NCBI GenBank assembly: GCA_910579955.1
Contig: CAJTWE010000001.1
Span: 115,916 to 179,915, forward strand
From: an uncultured Ruminococcus sp.
Lineage (GTDB): Bacteria > Bacillota > Clostridia > Oscillospirales > Ruminococcaceae
Reading direction: 5' to 3'
DNA: 64,000 bases
How positions within the stretch are numbered: the stretch's first letter is position 1; each line of letters starts with the position of its first letter. The notes under the pieces were generated by a model. That model worked only from the letters and a program-made list of their open reading frames with translations. It did no database searches and was not told the origin of the DNA. Position numbers and translations under genes: made by a program. This document shows positions 7,898 through 16,547 of the stretch, in pieces.

Positions 7898-10800
7898 ATG
7901 CTGGAATTAAAAAGCATTAAAAAAGACTACCTTGTCGGTGAAAATACCGTTCATGCTTTGAAAGGCATTGATCTGAAATTCCGACAAAGTGAATTTGTGT
8001 CTATCCTCGGTCCGTCGGGATGCGGAAAAACTACAATGCTCAACATTATAGGCGGTCTTGACAAGTATTCTACAGGCGACCTTGTAATCAACGGCAAGTC
8101 CACTAAATCTTTTAAATCCCGTGACTGGGACGCATACCGCAACCATTCAATAGGATTTGTTTTTCAAAACTATAACTTAATACCACATCAGACAGTTCTT
8201 CAAAATGTTGAACTGGCACTCACGCTTTCAGGAGTTTCCAAATCAGAACGAAGAAAACGTGCCAAAGAAGCTCTCAAACAGGTAGGACTTGAAAATCAGA
8301 TACGTAAAAGACCGGGGGAAATGTCAGGCGGACAGATGCAGCGTGTTGCAATTGCACGTGCTCTTGTAAATAATCCCGACATTATCCTTGCTGATGAACC
8401 TACAGGCGCTCTTGATACTGAAACAAGTATTCAGGTAATGGAGATACTTAAAAGCGTTGCTAAAGACCGCCTTGTTATTATGGTAACACATAATCCTGAG
8501 CTTGCAGATCAGTATTCGTCCAGAATCATAAGAATGCTTGATGGCGAAATTAAAAGTGATAGTCAGCCACTCAGTGAAGAAGAAATAAAGGCTGAAACAG
8601 AAAATGATAAGGCAAACTTACAAAACAGTAAGAAAACAAAAAAGCCTTCGATGTCCTTTGCTACGTCTTTCTCTTTATCGCTTAAAAATCTCTTTACAAA
8701 AAAAGGACGCACACTGCTTACATCATTTGCAGGGAGTATTGGTATTATAGGTATTGCACTTGTTCTGGCAATATCGCAAGGTTTTTCTACTTACATAAAC
8801 GATGTGCAAGAAGAGACACTTTCCTCTTATCCTTTAACCATTCAGAAAACAAATGTTGACCTTGGAACACTCATGGAAACCTTTATGGGGCAGGCAAATG
8901 AAAGCTCTAATCATGGTCATGACGCTGTATATGAACGTAAGGCGGTTTATAATATAGTAGATGCTTTTACTAATATTGAAACATCTGAAAACGATCTGCG
9001 CTCATTTAAAAAATACATTGAAGAAGAATATGCTAAAGAAGACAATGAATCAGGACTTCATGAAGCTATAAACGGTATTCAATATTCATATGACCTTGAT
9101 TTACTTGTATTTACAAAAAATGTAGACGGCAAAATTATTCGTTCAGATTCCGAAGAGCTTTTGCAGGATCTTATCATGGAATTCATGAATGTAGATATGA
9201 CATCCATTACCAAAATGCATGAAAATGCAGGAATGTCTTCTGATTCTCCTATGATGTCAATGATGTCAGGCGGTATGGCATCAGAAGCATGGCAGCAGCT
9301 TCTTCCAGGTGATAACGGTGAACCAGTAAACAATCTTCTAAAAAAACAGTATGACTTAGTTTACGGTGAGTGGCCTGAGAATTACAATGAAATCGTAATT
9401 GTTCTTGATGAAAATAATGAGATTGATGATGTTACGCTCTATGCTCTCGGTTTACAGAAAAAAGAAAATATGGATGAGATCGTAAACGCTGCAATGAATC
9501 AGGAAGAACTTACTGAAAGAGAAGCAAAAAGTTGGAGCTACGATGAAATATGCAATATGGAGTTCCGTACAGTTCTTAATTCTGACTGCTACAGCTACGA
9601 TGCAAACTCAGAGCTTTATACAGATCTGCGTAAAACTGATGCTGGTCTGAGATATCTCTATGACAACGGACTGCCACTTAAAATTACTGGTATTATCAAG
9701 CCAAATGAGGATGCCTCATCCACTATGCTTTCCGGAGCAATCGGATATACAAGTGGCCTTACTGAATATGTAATAGAACATTCAAAAAATTCTAAAGCTA
9801 TAAATGCCCAGCTTGAAAATGAAACAACAGATATTTTCACAGGTCTTCCATTTAAGGAAGCTACAGGAAACCTTACAGACGAGGAAAAGGAAGAAGAATT
9901 TAAAGAATATATCGCTTCCCTTGATGATGCTAAACAGGCAGAAACTTACGTTAAGATAAAGTCTATTCCAAGTGAAGAAGAACTTACACAAATGACCAAG
10001 GACAGCATGAAGGGTCTCAAGCGTGCTGACATGGAAGAAACTTTGATCACAGCACTCACAGAACAAATGGGTATGGATAAGGATGAAGTATCATCATATA
10101 TCGAATCAATGACTGATAAAGAGCTAACAGAATCATTTACCACCATGACACAAGAACAAATCAAAATCCAATATGCATCAAATGTACAGGAACAGATGGC
10201 GGCTATGAAGCCAGAAGAGCTTAAAATAGCTCTGGATTCAGAAATGGAAACATTTACTGCTAAGCAGTATTCTGTATTCTATGACGAAATTCTCGTGTTC
10301 TCCGATTCAACCTATGAAGATAACCTTAATGCTATGGGCTATCTTGATCTTGATGAACCTGCCGGTATAAATCTCTATGCCTCATCATTTGAAAATAAAG
10401 ATATAATCGAAGATGCCATTGCTGATTATAATAGCACTGTAGATGAACTTTCTGAGATAAAATACACCGACTATGTAGGCATTATAATGTCATCAATCAC
10501 AACTATTATTGATACTATAACATATGTACTTATTGCATTTGTTGCAATTTCTCTTATTGTATCATCAATTATGATTGCTGTTATCACTCTCATATCCGTT
10601 CAGGAGCGTACAAAGGAAATCGGCATTCTCCGTGCCATTGGTGCTTCTAAGAAGAACGTATCTTCTATGTTCAATGCAGAAACTCTTATTATAGGCTTCT
10701 CCGCTGGTTTGCTTGGCGTTATAGTAACGTACCTGTTGTGCATACCGATAAACTCTGTTGTACATAATCTTACAGGTATCATGAATCTGAACGCTGTACT

Positions 10801-10921
10801 ACCAATAAATGCGGCAATAATTCTTGTTCTTATAAGTATGGTGCTTAACCTTTTATCAGGACTTATTCCATCAAGAAGTGCGGCGAAAAAAGATCCGGTA
10901 GTAGCTTTGCGATCTGAATAA
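7898..10921 (+). CDS. Fused ABC transporter ATPase-permease, MacB/FtsX type, with large extracellular domain
   Basis: 1007 residues; AGGAGG precedes the ATG. Residues 1-225 are an ABC ATPase: GPSGCGKTT, MSGGQMQRVAIARAL, DEPTGALD, MVTHN. After a charged linker (about 226-255) a first membrane helix follows near 275-300. Then comes an extracellular region of about 550 residues, and three C-terminal helices with an FtsX core (VQERTKEIGILRAIGASKKNVSSMF). This single-chain layout is MacB-like but without a separate adaptor gene, and the periplasmic-type domain is far larger than MacB's. It contains a methionine-rich patch (MSSDSPMMSMMSGGM) around residue 450 and repeated acidic helices (LTDEEKEEEF, LTEREAK). 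The substrate is unknown; lipoprotein, peptide or antibiotic efflux are options. It is monocistronic. Confidence 0.9.
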   Translation: MLELKSIKKDYLVGENTVHALKGIDLKFRQSEFVSILGPSGCGKTTMLNIIGGLDKYSTGDLVINGKSTKSFKSRDWDAYRNHSIGFVFQNYNLIPHQTVLQNVELALTLSGVSKSERRKRAKEALKQVGLENQIRKRPGEMSGGQMQRVAIARALVNNPDIILADEPTGALDTETSIQVMEILKSVAKDRLVIMVTHNPELADQYSSRIIRMLDGEIKSDSQPLSEEEIKAETENDKANLQNSKKTKKPSMSFATSFSLSLKNLFTKKGRTLLTSFAGSIGIIGIALVLAISQGFSTYINDVQEETLSSYPLTIQKTNVDLGTLMETFMGQANESSNHGHDAVYERKAVYNIVDAFTNIETSENDLRSFKKYIEEEYAKEDNESGLHEAINGIQYSYDLDLLVFTKNVDGKIIRSDSEELLQDLIMEFMNVDMTSITKMHENAGMSSDSPMMSMMSGGMASEAWQQLLPGDNGEPVNNLLKKQYDLVYGEWPENYNEIVIVLDENNEIDDVTLYALGLQKKENMDEIVNAAMNQEELTEREAKSWSYDEICNMEFRTVLNSDCYSYDANSELYTDLRKTDAGLRYLYDNGLPLKITGIIKPNEDASSTMLSGAIGYTSGLTEYVIEHSKNSKAINAQLENETTDIFTGLPFKEATGNLTDEEKEEEFKEYIASLDDAKQAETYVKIKSIPSEEELTQMTKDSMKGLKRADMEETLITALTEQMGMDKDEVSSYIESMTDKELTESFTTMTQEQIKIQYASNVQEQMAAMKPEELKIALDSEMETFTAKQYSVFYDEILVFSDSTYEDNLNAMGYLDLDEPAGINLYASSFENKDIIEDAIADYNSTVDELSEIKYTDYVGIIMSSITTIIDTITYVLIAFVAISLIVSSIMIAVITLISVQERTKEIGILRAIGASKKNVSSMFNAETLIIGFSAGLLGVIVTYLLCIPINSVVHNLTGIMNLNAVLPINAAIILVLISMVLNLLSGLIPSRSAAKKDPVVALRSE

Positions 10922-10943
10922 TAAATAAAAACCGAATAAAAAC

Positions 10944-10978
10944 AATTACGGCTGCATGAAAAACATGCAGCCGTAATT
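10944..10978. terminator. Strong hairpin between convergent genes
   Basis: Perfect 15-bp arms AATTACGGCTGCATG and CATGCAGCCGTAATT around AAAAA. T-rich sequence lies mainly on the minus-strand side (GTTTTTATTCGGTTTTTA). It probably terminates both the fused transporter and the FNT operon, which ends 141 bp away. The rest of this gap holds nothing I recognise. Confidence 0.7.
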
Positions 10979-11119
10979 ATATATTCATTTATAGAGAGAA
11001 TTGGGAGAAATTTTACAATTATTATTATATACTTACAAGAACAATAAGTCAATTGCATTTTATACGTTCTTTATTGCATTTTTTACCTTCTTCACTTTCT
11101 CCCACAAATTCTTCTGTTA

Positions 11120-11812
11120 TCAATCATCAAGAGGTAGGTTAGAAAGCTTTTTCATTAAAGGTATAAACATACCTCCGATTGCATTTCCTAATATCGCAAA
11201 TATAAAGTATACAATACCATCAGGAACATCAGGACAACCACTAAAGAAATAGTAAAACATATCAGCGACACAGTGGTTAAATCCGCATACAATGAACACT
11301 ACAACAGGAAATACAACACCAAAAAGCGCACCTACAAAATTTCCTTTTGCACGGCACTGACGGTTTGCCTCTACTGCTATAAACATAAGCATTCCACAGA
11401 ATATTGAAAGTATAAATATACTTGGTATACTGTCGTGTATCTTTGCTTCAATAGTATTATTAACACGTTCTTGAAGTGTAATGTCCATTCCGCCTATATA
11501 TGAGTTGAAAAATCTTGTCTGTCTTAAAAGAATTGCTGCAAGAAACGTACCTGCTGCGTTAGAAATAAGTGTAAAAATAACTTCTATAATATACTTTGGT
11601 TCACGATTTGGAATATATCCCACCTTGCCAGTAAAAAGTCCATATCTAAACTGAACAATAGTAAAAAGGCCAAGGGCAAACAGAAACGCTCCTATATACT
11701 TATTATCACTTGAAAGACTTACCATTCCGCCAACGCCTAAGGTAAAACCGGAGAGGATACCGTCAATTATGAAGGAAAGAATTGAATTTACCTTTTTCTT
11801 TTCCGCACACAT
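11120..11812 (-). CDS. Formate/nitrite transporter family (FocA/NirC-like) channel
   Basis: 230 residues, six predicted membrane helices. The family signature is seen as GFNHCVADMFYYF near residues 177-189 (the FNT GFxHCVANMF motif), together with glycine-rich helices that line the pore. The predicted substrate is formate in a fermenting anaerobe, although nitrite or hydrosulfide channels share the fold. The start has AAGGAAGTGG 6 nt upstream. It is the last gene of a run with the M18 peptidase, coaE, sua5, prfA and DUF951, 15 bp after the peptidase gene. Formate export fits a pyruvate-formate-lyase type fermentation; that is inference. Confidence 0.87.
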   Translation of the reverse strand: MCAEKKKVNSILSFIIDGILSGFTLGVGGMVSLSSDNKYIGAFLFALGLFTIVQFRYGLFTGKVGYIPNREPKYIIEVIFTLISNAAGTFLAAILLRQTRFFNSYIGGMDITLQERVNNTIEAKIHDSIPSIFILSIFCGMLMFIAVEANRQCRAKGNFVGALFGVVFPVVVFIVCGFNHCVADMFYYFFSGCPDVPDGIVYFIFAILGNAIGGMFIPLMKKLSNLPLDD

Positions 11813-11827
11813 AACAATCCACTTCCT

Positions 11828-13225
11828 TTATTCTACGAATGCGCTAAAAGCACGATAAGTCATATAAACGTCAAGTTTTGATACAACCTCAAATGGCGCA
11901 TGCATGCAAAGTACCGGAACACCTACATCCACGGTATCAACATCAAGATTTGCAATATAAGCAGCAACAGTACCGCCGCCACCGCCATCGACTTTGCCCA
12001 GCTCTCCGGTCTGCCATACTACATCCTTACTATCAAGAAGTCTGCGAACAAATCCTACAAACTCTGCGGATGCATCGGAAGTACCAGACTTTCCTCTTGA
12101 ACCTGTGAACTTAGTAACACATACGCCCTTGTTTATATATGCACAGTTTTTCTGCTCCATAACATCAGGAAATGTTGGGTCAAAAGCTGCGTTTACATCA
12201 GCTGAAAGACACTTTGACGCACTCAGCACATGTCTGCCCTTTGCACCAAAACAATCTGCCAAATCATCAATAAAATATGGAAGATAAGATGAACAAAGTC
12301 CAGTATTTCCATCGCTGCCTGTTTCTTCCTTATCGGTAAGAACAACTACTGCTGTATTAACAGGATTCTGACAATCTATAATTGCACGGAGCGCAGGGTA
12401 AGCACAAACTCTATCATCATGACCGTAGCTGCCTATCATACTTCTATCAAGACCTACATCACATGCACGAAATGCAGGAACTGCTTCAAGCTCTGCTGAT
12501 ATAAAGTCATCTTCGGTCATGCCGTATTTTTCGTTGAGGATATTCATAATATTCAGCTTAACAGCGTCACTCTCTTCATCATTATTAAATGGAAGAGAAC
12601 CAATAAGAATATTAAGTTCTTCGCCACGTATAAGTGAAACAGCAGAACGTTTCATCTGTTCTGTTGCAAGATGAGGCAAAAGATCAGTCACGCAGAAAAC
12701 GGGGTCGCCTTCATCCTCACCAATATTTACAACAGCGCTGCTGCCGTCAGCCTTTATAACAACGCCGTGAAGCGACAGCGGAATAGCTGCCCACTGATAT
12801 TTTTTTATTCCACCATAATAATGTGTTTTAAAAAGTGCAAGCTCATGATCCTCATAAAGTGGATTCTGCTTGAGATCAAGACGTGGTGAGTCAATATGAG
12901 CTGCACAAAGATGAACACCATCTGTAATAGGCGCACTGCCGATTACTGCTGCGATAATTGCCTTGCCACGATTGTTGCGGTAAACCTTATCTCCTGCTTT
13001 AAGTGTCATATTAGCTTCAAATGGTACAAAACCATTGCTTTTTAAAATTTCCTCTGCATTTGAACATGCCTCACGCTCGGTTTTTGATGCATTCAAAAAC
13101 GTCTTATATTCTTCCGCAAATTTGTCACTTGCTGCCTTTTCATCAGCACTGATTCTATATGCAGCATGCTTAGATTTAGAAAAAAGGCTCTCCTTAAGAT
13201 TCTTTGATTCTGTATTCTTTTCCAT
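11828..13225 (-). CDS. M18-family metalloaminopeptidase
   Basis: 465 residues, close to the usual length of bacterial M18 aminopeptidases (ApeA/LAP4-like). Visible zinc-site segments are LCAAHIDSPRLDLK (first His/Asp), GSYGHDDRVCAYPALRA (bridging Asp), LTDKEETGSDGNTG (Glu-Glu pair), SADVNAAFDP and the C-terminal MHAPFEVVSKLD histidine. It removes N-terminal residues, typically acidic or hydrophobic, from peptides in the cytoplasm. The start has AAGGAGTG upstream. It lies 12 bp after coaE on the same strand; the link to CoA synthesis is probably only operon proximity. Confidence 0.93.
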   Translation of the reverse strand: MEKNTESKNLKESLFSKSKHAAYRISADEKAASDKFAEEYKTFLNASKTEREACSNAEEILKSNGFVPFEANMTLKAGDKVYRNNRGKAIIAAVIGSAPITDGVHLCAAHIDSPRLDLKQNPLYEDHELALFKTHYYGGIKKYQWAAIPLSLHGVVIKADGSSAVVNIGEDEGDPVFCVTDLLPHLATEQMKRSAVSLIRGEELNILIGSLPFNNDEESDAVKLNIMNILNEKYGMTEDDFISAELEAVPAFRACDVGLDRSMIGSYGHDDRVCAYPALRAIIDCQNPVNTAVVVLTDKEETGSDGNTGLCSSYLPYFIDDLADCFGAKGRHVLSASKCLSADVNAAFDPTFPDVMEQKNCAYINKGVCVTKFTGSRGKSGTSDASAEFVGFVRRLLDSKDVVWQTGELGKVDGGGGGTVAAYIANLDVDTVDVGVPVLCMHAPFEVVSKLDVYMTYRAFSAFVE

Positions 13226-13237
13226 TTCTTACACTCC

Positions 13238-13867
13238 TTAAAATTTATCTTTATAATACTTGATAACCTTTTGTGCAACTTCCTTTGCAACTTCATCGAG
13301 GTTTGCTCTGTCTTTATTGTTCTTTATTATAAAATCAGAATGACCTATAAAGAACGTTTCCGGCAGCTGTGAATCAATCCTTGCCTGAGCTTGTTCAGAA
13401 TTAAGACTATCACGTTTCATTATTCTGTCCAGACGCAGCGGCTCTTTTGCAACTACAGATATTATAAGTTCACAGAAATCATCTGCACGACTTTCAAAAA
13501 GAGTGGGAGCGTCAAGAAGTATCAGCTTTTTTCCACTATCAGCATATCTGTGTATCTGCTGTAATATTTCCCCTACAATATAGGGGTACATTATGGAATT
13601 AAGCATTTCTTTTTTATTACGATCGCTAAACACTATTTTTGCAAGCTCACTGCGATTCAGCGTTCCATCTTCCGATATTACATTTTCAGGGAAACAATCC
13701 TCAATTTCGTGCAGACAACTGCTGCCTTTTTTTACTACTTCCCTTGAAATCATATCTGCATCTATAAGACAAAATCCATGCTGCCTGAAAACCTTTGATA
13801 CGGTACTTTTTCCAGCGCCTGTCTGACCGGTAAGTCCCACTACCATTACATTTTCAAGACTATTCAT
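13238..13867 (-). CDS. coaE: Dephospho-CoA kinase
   Basis: 209 residues, typical length. It phosphorylates the 3'-OH of dephospho-CoA with ATP, the last step of coenzyme A synthesis. P-loop GLTGQTGAGKST lies at residues 11-22, DADMISREVV follows for substrate binding, and the lid region contains RLDRIMKRDSL. The start codon overlaps the stop of the preceding sua5 gene as ATGA, so the two are coupled. Confidence 0.95.
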   Translation of the reverse strand: MNSLENVMVVGLTGQTGAGKSTVSKVFRQHGFCLIDADMISREVVKKGSSCLHEIEDCFPENVISEDGTLNRSELAKIVFSDRNKKEMLNSIMYPYIVGEILQQIHRYADSGKKLILLDAPTLFESRADDFCELIISVVAKEPLRLDRIMKRDSLNSEQAQARIDSQLPETFFIGHSDFIIKNNKDRANLDEVAKEVAQKVIKYYKDKF

Positions 13868-14877
13868 ACCTGTATCACCTCAAATCCGGCAGCTCTTATA
13901 AGTCTGTTATAGACAGCAAGACCTACACCCTCTGCTTTCGGTGCACGCACGTATACGTTTTTCGCACCCAATAAATCAAATTCTCTCAAACGTGAAAAAA
14001 TCTGATGTGCCTGTTCCCTGTCATCATATCCATAACTTAAAGCAGAAACTGTTACACCGCTTTCTTCCCCATCAAATACAAGGGCATATACCCCATTGCC
14101 CTTATGCTGATTTACATAATCACAAAAGTCTTCGTATTCACCTTCTATTATAGAGACCTTTGCCAAAGGTGAATAGTGTTTATATTTCATTCCAGGTGAA
14201 CGGACAGTTTGTCCTTCACTAAGTTCATGAAGGATAGCAGGATCTACGATAACATCGTCTACAACTTCAAGCAGATCCTCACGAGTAACTCCACCAGGTC
14301 TCAGTATTCTAACAGTATTGTCATTTTCAAAGGAAATAACCGTAGACTCTACACCTACACTACATTCACCGCCGTCAATAACCGCAGCGATTTTTCCGTT
14401 CATGTCACGCATCATATGCTCTGACTTTGTAGGACTTGGATAACCGGAAATGTTTCCGGACGGTGCAGCAACAGGCAGACCTGATTTCTCTATAAGCATA
14501 CGTGCAGCCATGTGATCAGGCATTCTTATGCCTACAGTATCCAGACCACCAGACGTTATATCAGGAATACAATCTTTCTTTTTCAGTATCATAGTAAGAG
14601 GTCCCGGCCAAAATCTTTCAGCAAGTCTATATGCAGCCTCAGGTATATCAAGGGCAAGTTCTGTAAGCATGGAAATATCCGCAATATGAACTATAAGCGG
14701 ATTATCAGCCGGACGTCCCTTTGCTGCAAAAACCTTTGCAACTGCACTTGGATTCAATGCATCTGCTGCCAGACCGTATACGGTTTCTGTGGGCATTCCC
14801 ACAAGCTCACCATTTTTTATAAGCTCAGCCGCTATTTCAATATCAGCTGATGATGTGGAAAGCAATTCTGTTACCAT
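13864..14877 (-). CDS. L-threonylcarbamoyladenylate synthase (Sua5/YwlC type)
   Basis: About 337 residues. It makes threonylcarbamoyl-AMP from threonine, bicarbonate and ATP for the t6A37 modification of tRNAs. The YrdC domain (about 1-190) shows PTETVYGLAADA, the KGRP..NPLIVH element, and SGNISGYPSPT. About 130 C-terminal residues form the Sua5 extension, so this is the long form rather than TsaC. I place the start at ATG 14877, which has GAAGAGG 9 nt upstream and lies just after the prfA stop; the frame stays open 25 codons into prfA. Confidence 0.92.
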   Translation of the reverse strand: MVTELLSTSSADIEIAAELIKNGELVGMPTETVYGLAADALNPSAVAKVFAAKGRPADNPLIVHIADISMLTELALDIPEAAYRLAERFWPGPLTMILKKKDCIPDITSGGLDTVGIRMPDHMAARMLIEKSGLPVAAPSGNISGYPSPTKSEHMMRDMNGKIAAVIDGGECSVGVESTVISFENDNTVRILRPGGVTREDLLEVVDDVIVDPAILHELSEGQTVRSPGMKYKHYSPLAKVSIIEGEYEDFCDYVNQHKGNGVYALVFDGEESGVTVSALSYGYDDREQAHQIFSRLREFDLLGAKNVYVRAPKAEGVGLAVYNRLIRAAGFEVIQV

Positions 14878-14881
14878 TATT

Positions 14882-15967
14882 TTATGCCTCTTCATGTTCG
14901 CCTGCAAGCTTTGCCAGCTCATCAGCTGTTGCAAGTGCGTCGAATACTTCATCTAAATTTCCATTAAGCAGATCTTCCAAACGATAAATTGTAAGTCCGA
15001 TTCTATGATCTGTCATTCTGCCCTGCGGATAGTTGTATGTTCTGATTCTTTCAGAACGATCACCGCTGCCTACCTGCATACGGCGCTCTGATGCAATTTT
15101 GTCATTCTGCTCCTGAAGCTTTGCTTCATAGAGTCTTGAACGAAGAATGAGCATTGCACGTTCTTTATTCTTAAACTGGCTTCGCTCATCCTGACACTCA
15201 ACTACAACTCCTGTTGGAATATGGGTAATTCGTACCGCAGATTCCGTCTTATTAATATGCTGACCACCTGCTCCGCTTGCACGGAATACATCTATTCTAA
15301 GGTCAGTAGGATTTATTTCAAGCTGCACTTCGTCAGCTTCTACAAGCACAGCAACTGTTACTGTAGAAGTGTGTATTCTGCCCTGAGATTCTGTTTCTGG
15401 TACACGCTGTACACGGTGAACACCGCTTTCATACTTGAATCTAGAATATGCGCCCTCGCCTTCAATGGAAAAGCTTATCTCCTTAAATCCACCCAGTTCT
15501 GTGGCATTCGCATTTAAAACTTCCTGCTTCCACCCTTGTGTTTCGGCATACATACTATACATTCTATATAGCGCACCAGCAAAAAGCGCTGCTTCTTCAC
15601 CGCCTGCACCGCCACGTATTTCTATAATAACATTTTTATCGTCATTAGGATCCTTTGGCAAAAGCATACGCTTTAGAAGCGTTTTAAGTTCTTCGCATTT
15701 TTCCTTTGACTCCTCAAACTCCATCTGTGCCATTTCAAGCAGTTCCGGATCTGTTTCGCCTGATTCCAAAAGCTCACGAGCTTCATTTAAATTACGATCA
15801 GCATCTCTGTATGCATGATACTGCTCTACAATAGGCGTCATATGCTTATACTCTCGCATAAGCTCTACATATTGCTTCTGGTCGGATACGATCTCCGGAT
15901 CCATAAGTTTTTCACTTAATGTATTATAGTTTAATTCCATTTGCCTGAGCTTTTCGAGCATTTCCAT
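14882..15967 (-). CDS. prfA: Peptide chain release factor 1
   Basis: 361 residues, the standard RF1 length. It recognises UAA and UAG and triggers peptide release. The catalytic motif is GGQ in SGAGGQHINKTESAVR (near residue 235). The N-terminal helical domain and IEIRGGAGGEEAALFAG are family hallmarks. AAAGGTG precedes the ATG; the second ATG (codon 3) is an equally placed start. It is second in an operon with DUF951, 19 bp downstream of it. Confidence 0.96.
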   Translation of the reverse strand: MEMLEKLRQMELNYNTLSEKLMDPEIVSDQKQYVELMREYKHMTPIVEQYHAYRDADRNLNEARELLESGETDPELLEMAQMEFEESKEKCEELKTLLKRMLLPKDPNDDKNVIIEIRGGAGGEEAALFAGALYRMYSMYAETQGWKQEVLNANATELGGFKEISFSIEGEGAYSRFKYESGVHRVQRVPETESQGRIHTSTVTVAVLVEADEVQLEINPTDLRIDVFRASGAGGQHINKTESAVRITHIPTGVVVECQDERSQFKNKERAMLILRSRLYEAKLQEQNDKIASERRMQVGSGDRSERIRTYNYPQGRMTDHRIGLTIYRLEDLLNGNLDEVFDALATADELAKLAGEHEEA

Positions 15968-15986
15968 GACACCTTTCGTTTTTGTT

Positions 15987-16178
15987 TTATTCTTCTGTAT
16001 TTATGCGCTTTATCTGACGAATACGCTTTTCTATCTTATTTCTCGCTACCATAAATTCTCTTCCACAGCTAATGCAGCGAAGTTTAAAATCCATACCGGA
16101 ACGTATAACATACATCTCGTTACCGCCGCATGGGTGCGGCTTCTTCATTACAAGAATATCTGCCGGACGAACGTCCAT
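15987..16178 (-). CDS. DUF951 small zinc-ribbon-like protein
   Basis: 63 residues. MDVRPADILVMKKPHPCGGNE and then LRCISCGREF match the DUF951 pattern, with three cysteines (17, 35, 38) that could bind a metal. The start at ATG 16178 has AGGAAGGAGTG upstream; the frame extends further but without a site. Members occur widely in Firmicutes, often beside translation genes, and have no assigned role that I know. Here it leads the prfA-sua5-coaE run. Confidence 0.88.
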   Translation of the reverse strand: MDVRPADILVMKKPHPCGGNEMYVIRSGMDFKLRCISCGREFMVARNKIEKRIRQIKRINTEE

Positions 16179-16227
16179 TTTCAATACACTCCTTCCTGCT
16201 CCATGCTGCTTTGCGCATTTGTTTATT

Positions 16228-16256
16228 AGTATAACACTTTTTTCCATAAAAATCAA
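16228..16256 (-). promoter_or_regulatory. Sigma-A promoter for DUF951-prfA operon
   Basis: On the minus strand TTGATT (16251-16256), 17 bp, TATACT (16228-16233). It lies about 50 bp upstream of the DUF951 start. Confidence 0.78.
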
Positions 16257-16377
16257 GTATTAACCCAAAGTTTTTTCTGCAATAGTAGATAATAATTAAG
16301 CAAATCGCACTTTAAACGTAAAAAAGTTATTTTTCCAAACAAACCATATCATAAAAATTGCACTGCATATCGCATAC

Positions 16378-16406
16378 TTGACTTTTTTATATATAAATGG
16401 TATAAT
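16378..16406 (+). promoter_or_regulatory. Sigma-A promoter for the acyl-CoA synthetase
   Basis: TTGACT (16378-16383), 17 bp, TATAAT (16401-16406). The leader to the ATG is about 135 nt and very AT-rich; I see no riboswitch in it. Between this promoter and the divergent one at 16228-16256 nothing else is recognisable. Confidence 0.78.
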
Positions 16407-16547
16407 ATCTACATTAAAATATGTATGTTTATAAAAATATTTGTCATTTTTTGATTTTATAAATATGTAACATGTAAAACAAATAGTATTACTAGATTTA
16501 TAAAAAATAACCGAATAATATCAGGATTTGTTTTTATGGAGGTATAA

